From positions 124,001 through 188,000 of the forward strand of contig NZ_JABFHF010000001.1 in the NCBI RefSeq assembly GCF_015476655.1: 64,000 nucleotides of DNA, read 5' to 3'. A model generated the notes under the pieces. That model saw only the letters and a program-made list of their open reading frames with translations, did no database searches and was not told where the DNA came from. Origin of the DNA: Aquiflexum lacus (GTDB taxonomy: Bacteria > Bacteroidota > Bacteroidia > Cytophagales > Cyclobacteriaceae). How positions within the stretch are numbered: position 1 is the first letter of the stretch; each line of letters opens with the position of its first letter. Position numbers and translations under genes: made by a program. Shown in pieces: positions 54,508 to 62,722 of this stretch.

Positions 54508-55086
54508 TTATCGAAATTGCTTTGGTTTCTGCTTTTGTTCGGCAAGATCTATGATTTCAAGGATTCGTTTTTGTCTTGTTTCCGGTCGTTTGGCAAGGAC
54601 AAGCCACTGCAGGATATTCCTTTTGTCCGACCTGCTTAATCCTAAATAATAGTCTTTGGCATTTGGTTTTTTTTTGAGTTCATCTTCCAAGTCTAGGGGA
54701 ATGATCAGTGCTTCAGCTTCATCCAAAATTATCCATGAGCCATTTTGCTTTGCCTTTTCAATGATTTTAAAACCTGCTTTTGTCATTAAGCCTTCTTTTA
54801 TCAGCCGGTCTACTTTTTCTTTATTTATTTTCGACCAGACACTCCTCTCTTTTCTCGGGCAGAAAAACTGCATAAATTTTTCATCATCTATCGGCTTGGC
54901 TTTACTGTCTATCCAACCAAAACAAAGTGCTTCGTCCACTGCCTCGTTGTATGCTATTGTCGGGACATTGGCTTTCTTTTTATAATAAATCAGCCAGATG
55001 GATTGTTTGATGTCATGATTGTCCTGAAGCCATTCACGCCATTCTTCTCGGTTTTTGGGGTAAAAGGTTTCTAATTCTTTTTCCAA
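54508..55086 (-). CDS. YdeI/OmpD-associated family protein
   Basis: 192 residues. The core AVDEALCFGWIDSKAKPIDDEKFMQFFCPRK and SVWSKINKEKVDRL stretches are those of the YdeI/OmdA family, with a C-terminal segment (YLGLSRSDKRNILQWLVLAKRPETRQKRI) that recurs in it. Cytoplasmic. The family is annotated as bacteriocin protection but its biochemistry is unclear. 50 bases upstream of the MutS-like gene on the same strand. Confidence 0.85.
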   Translation of the reverse strand: MEKELETFYPKNREEWREWLQDNHDIKQSIWLIYYKKKANVPTIAYNEAVDEALCFGWIDSKAKPIDDEKFMQFFCPRKERSVWSKINKEKVDRLIKEGLMTKAGFKIIEKAKQNGSWIILDEAEALIIPLDLEDELKKKPNAKDYYLGLSRSDKRNILQWLVLAKRPETRQKRILEIIDLAEQKQKPKQFR

Positions 55087-55225
55087 TTTTATCTTTTAAT
55101 TTTTGATTAACCCTAAGTAAATTTTCAAAACTTCCAGTCCTTAACCGCATTCCCTGAAGAGATTCAAGGTCCTTATCTTCAATCACAAAATAAAGATTCA
55201 ATCGACCTTTACTTGGATTTCTATT

Positions 55226-55315
55226 TTAATTTCCTACAAATCCACTGACATCATCATTGTATCCTGAAATAAATCCATCCAAAGAGCTTGCAACATAATA
55301 AACTATTTTTCTCAT
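55226..55315 (-). pseudogene. Truncated dihydrofolate-reductase-like (RibD C-terminal domain) remnant
   Basis: A 29-codon frame reads RKIVYYVASSLDGFISGYN then DDVSGFVG, the characteristic N-terminus of small dihydrofolate reductase family proteins (about 180 residues, YyaP-like), and stops at TAA. Its ATG overlaps the stop of the DinB-like gene by the ATGA arrangement, so it was once a coupled downstream gene. The rest is missing. The remaining 140 bases to the YdeI-like gene contain no further family sequence that I can identify. Confidence 0.65.
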
Positions 55316-55779
55316 AAGCTGATCAATTTTCGGATCAAGGCAATTTGTCCAAGATGGTAATAGCCATGTTCAATGACACCCTCAATATTTCGAAAATAGG
55401 TGCCGTATTTTTCGTCCACAAAAGGTTCATCTAATTTACTATCGGGCAGTTTTGCAACTTCCCTTACAAAATTCTCGGAATTAATCAGAAATTCGTCAAC
55501 CAATTTTTTCCAATCGGTTTCGGATTCAATGGGAGGGAGGTCAAAGCTATACTTATCCCTGATCTCAAGGTCACCACCTCTGAAGACGTTGAGGATTCCT
55601 CCCAAATAATAGTTGACGTGATAAGTAAGGGCAGCAATGGTATTTAACGATCCGATCTTTTGAGTGGCTTTTTCCCAAGTCACACTTTCCAGTTGTGCTT
55701 TGAAATTTGTATTCGCAATCCAACGTCCGTTCAGTAAAACTTCATTCAATCGGTTTGCGAGATCTGAATTTCTTTCCAT
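55312..55779 (-). CDS. DinB-like (DUF1572-type) four-helix protein
   Basis: 155 residues. Four helices with metal-binding His in ALTYHVNYYLGG and in VIEHGYYHLGQIALIRK, the pattern of the DinB/YfiT-like metal-binding bundle. Members act as thiol-S-transferases or have unknown roles. A truncated dihydrofolate-reductase-like frame begins inside its stop codon. 20 bases after the FAD oxidoreductase gene on the same strand. Confidence 0.85.
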   Translation of the reverse strand: MERNSDLANRLNEVLLNGRWIANTNFKAQLESVTWEKATQKIGSLNTIAALTYHVNYYLGGILNVFRGGDLEIRDKYSFDLPPIESETDWKKLVDEFLINSENFVREVAKLPDSKLDEPFVDEKYGTYFRNIEGVIEHGYYHLGQIALIRKLISL

Positions 55780-55799
55780 CCTTGAGTTGTTTTGTGATT

Positions 55800-57395
55800 T
55801 CAGTTCATGACATTTTTAATAAGATTTTTTTTCAAAATAGCCGATGAAGTGATCAGACCGCTCATCAATGCTCCGCCTATTCCACAGGAAACAATATCCT
55901 GCCCCGTAAGGTACAGGTTCTTAAAAGGCGTATGTGGAGTGAGGTGTTCATTTCGGAATCGAGCGGGACTATGTTCCAGACCATATATTTCACCTGATTG
56001 GTAGCCTGTAAAATTTTTAGTGGATAAGGGTGTAGAAAGCTCGTAATAATCTATTTGTCCCCTTAAATGCGGAAGTTGTTGGTAGAGGTTTTCCAGCAAT
56101 CGCAAGGACCATTTCTCTTTCATGGCATTGTAATCTTCCCCTCTTTTCCCCCAACGGGTATCTTCCCAGTTTTTAAACCACTCATATGGTGCCAGTGAGA
56201 TTATCTCAATGGTGGAAGTCCCGGGATAACGCTTTTCCCAATCCGGATCTTTGGCCGAAGGAAAAGAAATATATACCACTGGAAATGGATTCTCATCCGG
56301 ATTAGACAGGTAAACACTGACATTTTTATCATGGTCATAACCGGGATAAATCCAGAAATTGGAAGTAGGCAATTGGAGTTCCTTACTGCTTTTCTTCAAA
56401 CCGATATATAGACATATATGTGCTACGGATGCACGCAAACCATCAAATTGACGTTCCATTTTGGGATAAATCGGATGCTGCTTGTCGATGAGTTTTTGAA
56501 AGGTATTCAATACTCCTGCATTGCTGATGATGCGGTCAGCTTTCAGTACATGGTCATCTGCCATGCGCACGCCTACTGCCTTATTTCCTTCGAAAATAAT
56601 CTCCTTCACCTCAGCATTGGAATACACATCCCCGCCTCCTGCTGTGATTTGGGGATAGATGTTTTCTGCAATTTTGGCTGATCCGCCCACCGGAAAATAT
56701 CCGCCATTGAAATAGTGATTGACCAGAATGGCATGCATGGCAAAACTGCTTTCCCCCGGAGGGAGCCCATAATCCCCATATTGGCCACAAAGTACTCCTA
56801 TTAGTTTTTTACTATCCGTAAAAGTATGGAGCATTTCCAGCGTAGTAATATCCGAGAATTTAAGAAATTTCCTTGATGTCCATTTTCGAACCCATTTCCC
56901 GACCAATCCTGGAACCGCCTTCATTCTATAGAAATCTTTGCTGCTTATAATTACATTTTTCACTGCCTCCATGTAGCGGTCAATGGCAGCATGGTCCTGA
57001 GGGCTATCAAATTCAGATTTTAGTTTGGCGACAAGATTTTTACGGCCTTTTACCAGGCTATAGGTTTTATCTCCAAAGACAATTTTATCATACACCTCTC
57101 CCATGTCCTGCCACTCTAGATTTCCCTGTGTGATATATCTGAAAAGACGGGACATAAGTTTTCGCTCATTGTGCATATCACCTACATAATGAATACCCAC
57201 ATCCCATTCGTAATCTTTCCTTTTGAAAACATGGGTAAAACCCCCGATAGTATAGTGTTTTTCAAGCACCAGCACTTTTTGACCTTGCTTGGATAGTAGA
57301 GCTGCGGTGGTAAGCCCACCCAATCCCGATCCAATGACAATAGCATCATAATGACCGGAGGGTTTGTTTTGTTTGTAGGAAGGGAAATTGCGCAC
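55800..57395 (-). CDS. FAD-dependent oxidoreductase (CrtI / retinol-saturase-like)
   Basis: 531 residues. The N-terminal dinucleotide-binding motif is AIVIGSGLGGLTTAALL, followed by VLEKHYTIGGFTHVF, typical of phytoene desaturase-like enzymes and all-trans-retinol 13,14-reductases. The C-terminal FAD block is NLYLTGQDIVSCGIGGALMSG. It would add or remove hydrogens on polyenes or lipids using FAD. A carotenoid role is only suggested; no crtB or other pathway gene is next to it. It lies upstream of the DinB-like gene on the minus strand. Confidence 0.88.
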   Translation of the reverse strand: MRNFPSYKQNKPSGHYDAIVIGSGLGGLTTAALLSKQGQKVLVLEKHYTIGGFTHVFKRKDYEWDVGIHYVGDMHNERKLMSRLFRYITQGNLEWQDMGEVYDKIVFGDKTYSLVKGRKNLVAKLKSEFDSPQDHAAIDRYMEAVKNVIISSKDFYRMKAVPGLVGKWVRKWTSRKFLKFSDITTLEMLHTFTDSKKLIGVLCGQYGDYGLPPGESSFAMHAILVNHYFNGGYFPVGGSAKIAENIYPQITAGGGDVYSNAEVKEIIFEGNKAVGVRMADDHVLKADRIISNAGVLNTFQKLIDKQHPIYPKMERQFDGLRASVAHICLYIGLKKSSKELQLPTSNFWIYPGYDHDKNVSVYLSNPDENPFPVVYISFPSAKDPDWEKRYPGTSTIEIISLAPYEWFKNWEDTRWGKRGEDYNAMKEKWSLRLLENLYQQLPHLRGQIDYYELSTPLSTKNFTGYQSGEIYGLEHSPARFRNEHLTPHTPFKNLYLTGQDIVSCGIGGALMSGLITSSAILKKNLIKNVMN

Positions 57396-57653
57396 GATGA
57401 AGCTTTTATTTAAATATAATGCAATTGCAGGATATCGCAGTTAAAAAATTCTTTTAATTCCATGATTTGGTTCTTTGGTTTAAAAACGAAATAATTTTGA
57501 TAAGGCCAAAGGAAAAAAATTGAATCTCTCTAAACTTTTTCCAATACAAATGGTGAAATTAATTTCATCACATATTCTTCAAAAAAATAATGGGTAATTG
57601 ACCTTAAAATTTCCGGGCATGTTTTTATAAATGTTCTAAAAATCAAATTTTAA

Positions 57654-58724
57654 TCACCCCATTTTTGTATTAGGAAAAATCACCTTTTCCGGACTTTTTT
57701 TGAGTTCTTCCATCACTTTTTCAAAAAGTTCCTTCTTAACTTTACCTGAGTTTTTGGGTTCAACCAAATATCGCACTATCACTTCTATCCATGTATTGTT
57801 ATGCGCTTTTAAAATAACAGAAGGATATTCATTTACATCCAGTTCGTCTACGGGAGTATCTGCCAAGATTTTTTTAAAGCGCTTTACCCGCCTAACCATT
57901 GCTTCACCTATTTTTATCTCAACGATACGTTTTATAGTTTCGCTGGTAAATTTAAAATCGCTATCATAAGATATGAAAAAACTGAGTTCATTCCAGATGA
58001 AAGGGAATAGGGGCCACGAATAATTATAAACATATTCACTGAATACTTTTGAGTTGGCAAATCTTATAATGCGCCCACTCGGATGGTCTGCAGATAGATA
58101 GTCGCCATTAAATTCCCAAAGGGTTGTATCCAAATAGCTAACATTGATGACATCCCCAAAGACATTGCCTATCCGGATCCTGTCACCGACTTCATAAGGC
58201 TTTCGGATCAGGATGTATAGCCATCCAAAAAAACTTGTGATAAGATTTTGCAAAGCAAAACCAAGTACAAGTGATACAATGCCGAATGAAACCGCGGCCG
58301 CATACCAGTTTGCAAATAACAGCGAAAGGATTATGCCAAGGATGATCACAGCTCCAAAAAAGTCGGCAATCCTGTTGAAATTAAATTCTTTGGTTTTATC
58401 CTCAATTTTGCGATTAACTAATTTTTTCAAAAGCCTTGTGGCCAATAAAACCAAAGAAATTAACATTACTGCGAGCGCAATTTTTTGCGCCAAAGGAATA
58501 TAAGTGCTTGAAATGGGTATTCGTTTCCAACCTAATAGAAAATATAATACACCGCAGCCTAAAAAAACGATAGCGGTGATACCCAGAAATGGGGCCTCTT
58601 CCTCCAAAGCAACAGTACTTTCTTTTTGAACAGAAATAGAAGTTTCACTTAATGCTCTTTGGACTTTTTCATCCTTTTTGATGTTTTCTATTTCTTGATC
58701 TTCCAAAGAGTCTGATGCTTCCAT
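57654..58724 (-). CDS. MscS-family mechanosensitive channel
   Basis: 356 residues. A charged N-terminal segment of about 45 residues, then membrane helices at about 48-66, 74-96, 108-128 and 131-155, then the MscS pore helix and beta domain with GFALQNLITSFFGWLYILIRKPYEVGDRIRIG, the hallmark sequence. The channel opens on membrane tension to release solutes during osmotic downshock. The N-terminal extension is long for a small MscS. Single gene. Confidence 0.92.
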   Translation of the reverse strand: MEASDSLEDQEIENIKKDEKVQRALSETSISVQKESTVALEEEAPFLGITAIVFLGCGVLYFLLGWKRIPISSTYIPLAQKIALAVMLISLVLLATRLLKKLVNRKIEDKTKEFNFNRIADFFGAVIILGIILSLLFANWYAAAVSFGIVSLVLGFALQNLITSFFGWLYILIRKPYEVGDRIRIGNVFGDVINVSYLDTTLWEFNGDYLSADHPSGRIIRFANSKVFSEYVYNYSWPLFPFIWNELSFFISYDSDFKFTSETIKRIVEIKIGEAMVRRVKRFKKILADTPVDELDVNEYPSVILKAHNNTWIEVIVRYLVEPKNSGKVKKELFEKVMEELKKSPEKVIFPNTKMG

Positions 58725-58835
58725 ATATGATATAAATTTAGTAGATGTATTTCTTATTGTTTTTTAAACCTTCAAATCCTAACTGGTGATTATTACATTT
58801 TTATATTTCCTTCCTTAAAAGTTTTTTACCTGCTG

Positions 58836-60041
58836 TTATCTTTTATTTACAGTGAAATAAACTGTACTTCCATTACCCTCTTCTGATTCCAGCCAAATTT
58901 TTCCGCCCATTCTTTCAATACTTTTCCTGACCATCGCCAGCCCCATACCTGTACCCTCGAACTGCTGCCGAGGATTCAGACGTTTAAACAAATTAAAGAC
59001 CTCCTGCCTTTGATCTTCTGCTATTCCAATCCCGTTATCTTTAATCATAAAAGTATAATAAGTATCAAATTCTTCCATTTCAATGGAAACAACCGGTATT
59101 TTTCCTTTGGGAACAAATTTGATTGCATTGGAGATAAGATTTTGAAATACCTGTATGAAAGCAGTTGATGAACCTTTTAGGATAGGTAATTTTTCGCTGG
59201 TGACTAAGGCATTTGTTTCTTCTATTTCCTTTTGAAGAATTTCCTGAACTTCCAGAAATACCACATTCAGATCCACGGATTCAGTTGTGCTGGCATCGGA
59301 AGATTGATGATATTCCAGTAAATCAGCCATCATTTTACTGAGCCTGATTGCTGCATCCAGGGCCAAATCAATATATTTTTCTCCTTTTTGATCAAGGTTT
59401 TTTCCATACTTTTCATGAAGTATGGTTAAAAATGAATTCACCAGCCTAACCGGTCCTTTTAAATCATGTGAAACAGAGTAAGTAAACATTTTCAAATTTT
59501 CATTTACATCTTTCAGTTCTTTATTTAATAATTCAATTTCTTGATTTTTGCGCATTAATTCACGCTTATTATTGATCAGTTCGTTATTGAGAGAGGTAAA
59601 GTCATTTAAAAAAGCTTCATTCAATTCCTTTTGCTTTCCTGTGCCAATGATACGGCCCACCTTTTTTTCTGTTTTTCTTATCTGATTTGCTTGTTCACTA
59701 TTAATCATCATTATTTCTTCCAATACTTTTTCTGTCGATGTCAATTCAGTATTCCCACAGAGTAAAACCCTTTCATCCAGTAAATAACCGGAAAAAGTGA
59801 AGGTAATCTGCTTACCATTATTGCTTAGGGTCAGCAGGGTATTTACCTCCATAGACTTTTCCTTAACAGACAGCCAAAAATCTCCCAATTCCTTCATTGA
59901 TTTTGGCGAAACAAGACTATGCAAACCCACAGGAAGCTTTATGTTTTCGAGTAAGGATCCGGAGTCTAAAAATATTTGTTCGACAACACCTTGTTGATTA
60001 CAGGCAAGTATTATTCGATACTTAATTTTATCCTTTTCCAT
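58836..60041 (-). CDS. Soluble sensor histidine kinase
   Basis: 401 residues without membrane segments. The N-terminal 110 residues look like a PAS-type fold (RIILACNQQGVVEQIFLDSG), then a coiled-coil linker (about 115-185), the dimerisation domain with YSVSHDLKGPVRLVNSF (His near 192) and an HATPase domain (LISNAIKFVP, DNGIGIAEDQRQEV, GTGMGLAMVRKSIE). Its ATG begins one base after the stop of the B12-binding gene, so it is translationally coupled to that sensor. No response regulator is adjacent. The input from a soluble B12 protein is inferred from this arrangement. Confidence 0.92.
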   Translation of the reverse strand: MEKDKIKYRIILACNQQGVVEQIFLDSGSLLENIKLPVGLHSLVSPKSMKELGDFWLSVKEKSMEVNTLLTLSNNGKQITFTFSGYLLDERVLLCGNTELTSTEKVLEEIMMINSEQANQIRKTEKKVGRIIGTGKQKELNEAFLNDFTSLNNELINNKRELMRKNQEIELLNKELKDVNENLKMFTYSVSHDLKGPVRLVNSFLTILHEKYGKNLDQKGEKYIDLALDAAIRLSKMMADLLEYHQSSDASTTESVDLNVVFLEVQEILQKEIEETNALVTSEKLPILKGSSTAFIQVFQNLISNAIKFVPKGKIPVVSIEMEEFDTYYTFMIKDNGIGIAEDQRQEVFNLFKRLNPRQQFEGTGMGLAMVRKSIERMGGKIWLESEEGNGSTVYFTVNKR

Positions 60042-60042
60042 A

Positions 60043-61095
60043 TCATGGATTTACAAGTTCATTAGCCCTTGAAACTGCCTGATTTGCATTTTCGGCAAAA
60101 GCATCTGCTCCTACTTTTTTCCAAAGTTCCGGATTACTCAGAAATGGATAGCCACCTACCATTATTTTTAAATCGGTGAAATCCTCATTTTCCCTTATTT
60201 TTTTAATTAAAGAAACTGCCTTGCTTACATGGATTGGGAGGGAAACTGAAAGGGCAAGTAAATCTGCCTTGTATTCATTCAATGCTTCCTGCAATTGTTT
60301 TTCAGGCATATTTGCTCCAAGATAATAGGTGTCCCATCCATCCATCTCAAAAAAATCAGATACCATGCGTATACCTAATTCGTGCAACTCACCTGTAATC
60401 GAACAGGCAACCAATGTATTCCCCTTGCGGTTGGTGGAAAAAATATGATGGTATAAACCCGACATAATCTGTTGGGTCGCAGCCGTACAATAATGCTCAT
60501 GTGCAACAGTAATTTTATTACATTGCCACAAACGGCCCACTTCATATTGTGAAGCCTGAAAAATAAACTCATAAATATCTTTGATTGAAACTCCCTGTTG
60601 AATCAATTCTGTGATCATAAGTGTAGCCTCACGCCTTTTTCCCTCCAACAAATAGTTCAGATAGACCACTGCTTCTTCTTTTAGGGGATTGTCATCGGTG
60701 ATATGCGATATACTTACTTCCCTACTATCTTTGAGTTGTCTTTTTGCGGCGGTAACATACTCTTTTGTGGCAGCTGAATATTGGCTGCCCAAAATTTCTT
60801 GGATAGCTTGTTGAAGATACTCCAGGTTATGGTATAGATCTGCCTCCGGGATATTTCGTGATTTCAGCATGGCTGCTGCCCAAAGAATGTAATTGGTATA
60901 CATATCAGGGAGATCCATGGTCAATGCCTCAGCCAGAAATTTGAGATGAAAAATAGCATTTTCATAACAAAGTTGCTTCCCCTGTGCTCTGAAGCGATTT
61001 TTCAGATTAGAATCGTTTTCAAAATGTGAGCTGACGATATGATTGGCCAGTTCACTGGATTTTTCAGTAAACAATTGTACATTTAGCGTGCTCAT
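60043..61095 (-). CDS. Cobalamin-binding sensor protein, CarH/LitR-type module without DNA-binding domain
   Basis: 350 residues from the ATG at 61095; a TTG at 61134 would add 13 poor residues. Residues about 1-130 are helical with no recognised fold. A four-helix cap (about 140-222) carries W190-x9-E200-H201, the motif that lies over the upper face of adenosylcobalamin in CarH photoreceptors. The Rossmann domain (225-350) has GELHELG (Glu236-x-His238-x-x-Gly241), the base-off B12 motif, and GG at 314-315. No MerR-type DNA-binding helix-turn-helix is present. The residue after Trp190 is Gln, not the His seen in CarH. One base separates it from the histidine kinase gene. Confidence 0.85.
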   Translation of the reverse strand: MSTLNVQLFTEKSSELANHIVSSHFENDSNLKNRFRAQGKQLCYENAIFHLKFLAEALTMDLPDMYTNYILWAAAMLKSRNIPEADLYHNLEYLQQAIQEILGSQYSAATKEYVTAAKRQLKDSREVSISHITDDNPLKEEAVVYLNYLLEGKRREATLMITELIQQGVSIKDIYEFIFQASQYEVGRLWQCNKITVAHEHYCTAATQQIMSGLYHHIFSTNRKGNTLVACSITGELHELGIRMVSDFFEMDGWDTYYLGANMPEKQLQEALNEYKADLLALSVSLPIHVSKAVSLIKKIRENEDFTDLKIMVGGYPFLSNPELWKKVGADAFAENANQAVSRANELVNP

Positions 61096-61346
61096 TATTA
61101 ACTGCTTATATGTTCGAACTTGGTAAGCTCCCAACTTTTAGGGACTAATTTCAATCGTTTGGGAATATTTTTATGAGAGTCCTTTAAATGACGGCGATGC
61201 CAGTATTCAAAATCTTCTTCAGTATCCCAATATAGTCATGAACGTTCAATTGAAGCATTGGTTTGCCTATTGCCCAAAGTCGAAAAATGAATTGACTTTT
61301 GTTGATGTATTGCTGAGCTGTAGGTACAAAAAAACCACATCATTTT

Positions 61347-61868
61347 TTATGGCTTAACCTTTACATCCTCAAAAGTATTTTTTTCACCTGCTGTTATCTT
61401 TTGAATAATGGTAATATCACCTGTAGTTTCCAGAATTATCATCTCGATTTCATCTAAAGTGGAAAGACCTTCAAGTCGGGCTGCGCTATAGATTTCCTCT
61501 TCTGTTATCCTTTCGTTTTTCATAGCCTGATGCATAAAGTTACCCTTATAAAAAATTAATGATGGGCTGCTGGTGATCAAGGTTTTTACTGCTTTGATCC
61601 TAACCGCCAACCACGTTAATATAAACTGAAATCCAATAAATAAAAAAATAGCAGTGACACCATTGGAAAGTGGTATGTTTTTATTGAGCGCAACACTGGC
61701 CATAATTGACCCTAAGGCAACGGTAACAACAAAATCAAAGGCATTCATTTTGGCCAAGGTCCTTTTGCCTGAAACCCTTAATAAAAACACCATAGCGAAA
61801 TAGGCTAATGGGGTTATGAAGATTACCCTCAGTAAGCTATCCCAACTGTCAAACAAAATATTTTCCAT
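61347..61868 (-). CDS. DUF421 membrane protein (YetF/YcaP-like)
   Basis: 173 residues. Three membrane helices in the first 80 residues, the family motif RVSGKRTLAKMNAFDFVVTVALGS, and a small C-terminal cytoplasmic domain (GNFMHQAMKNERITEEEIYSAAR). Family members of unknown function sit in the inner membrane. Single gene between the MntP-like gene and the B12 sensor. Confidence 0.9.
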   Translation of the reverse strand: MENILFDSWDSLLRVIFITPLAYFAMVFLLRVSGKRTLAKMNAFDFVVTVALGSIMASVALNKNIPLSNGVTAIFLFIGFQFILTWLAVRIKAVKTLITSSPSLIFYKGNFMHQAMKNERITEEEIYSAARLEGLSTLDEIEMIILETTGDITIIQKITAGEKNTFEDVKVKP

Positions 61869-61938
61869 ATACTAAAGATAGGTCATTTCCTTGGAATTAA
61901 GGGGATGGTGGAAAATGGCAAAATTTATTTGATTACAA

Positions 61939-62508
61939 TTAACCAGCAAGGAAAATGGTGGGTAGTCCAAAATAATTTATTAAACCCAAGATAATCAATA
62001 AGGCACCTGCAATGACTTGCACATATTTCCCTAAGGTGTTTTTAATGTATTTCCCAGTTTTAAGTCCTATAAATGTAAATACCATAGAAAAGAAAGCTAT
62101 AAATAATGCCATCTCTAGCGGGTTGACATCCCCAAGCCCAAAGCTGAGGCCCACCAGCAAATTATCAAGGCTGAGGCCTAAAGCAATTAACAAGAGGCCT
62201 TTGATCGATATTATATATTCAATCGACTCTTCCTTTTCCTTTTTACTCTTTAAGCTGGAGTAGATGGTATAAATTCCGAGACCAATCAATATCAGGCTCC
62301 CTGTAATGTTGGCATAATCATCTATGAAAGAACTTAGATAGCGCCCAATGAATAGCCCTACCAGTGGTACTGTAAATTCCACAAGGGTGAAAATCAAAAC
62401 TATTCTCAAATGGTATTGGCCTGTACCCAAGGCACCTAGACCAAATGCAAAAGATAAATTGTTTGAGGCAATGACAATTCCTAAAAGTATCAGGTCAATC
62501 GTGTCCAT
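61939..62508 (-). CDS. MntP-like manganese exporter family protein
   Basis: 189 residues, six membrane helices, with the duplicated three-helix layout of MntP (YebN). The second half keeps the membrane Asp of ALGLSLDNLLVGLSFG; the equivalent position in the first half reads IVIASNNLSFAFGLG, so the usual Asp is Asn. MntP exports Mn(II) to prevent toxicity. The change leaves the substrate uncertain. No yybP-type riboswitch could be recognised upstream. Confidence 0.85.
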   Translation of the reverse strand: MDTIDLILLGIVIASNNLSFAFGLGALGTGQYHLRIVLIFTLVEFTVPLVGLFIGRYLSSFIDDYANITGSLILIGLGIYTIYSSLKSKKEKEESIEYIISIKGLLLIALGLSLDNLLVGLSFGLGDVNPLEMALFIAFFSMVFTFIGLKTGKYIKNTLGKYVQVIAGALLIILGLINYFGLPTIFLAG

Positions 62509-62722
62509 TCATTTGTTTTGTGCCAACGATAGGTTTAAATATATGTCAATGCAATTTATAGATTTTTGTTGCCCCTAAAGTGAATATAGGTCAAAATATT
62601 GGGCTTCCCAACAAGAGAAGGGTCTCGACTGACTGTAGTTTCTCGATTAAACCAAATGAATTGAACATATTCCTCCTTTTCATTTTCTTCTTGGTTCTAC
62701 GTTGCATTAAGCCTAATGATAC

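Noticed and set aside
61098-61235. 45-codon minus-strand frame ending just before the B12 sensor gene, with open frame also upstream of a TGA at 61236
   Set aside because: The peptide (LYWDTEEDFEYWHRRHLK and on) looks protein-like, but there is no start codon at its beginning and I recognise no family. It might be a decayed gene; evidence is too thin to list.
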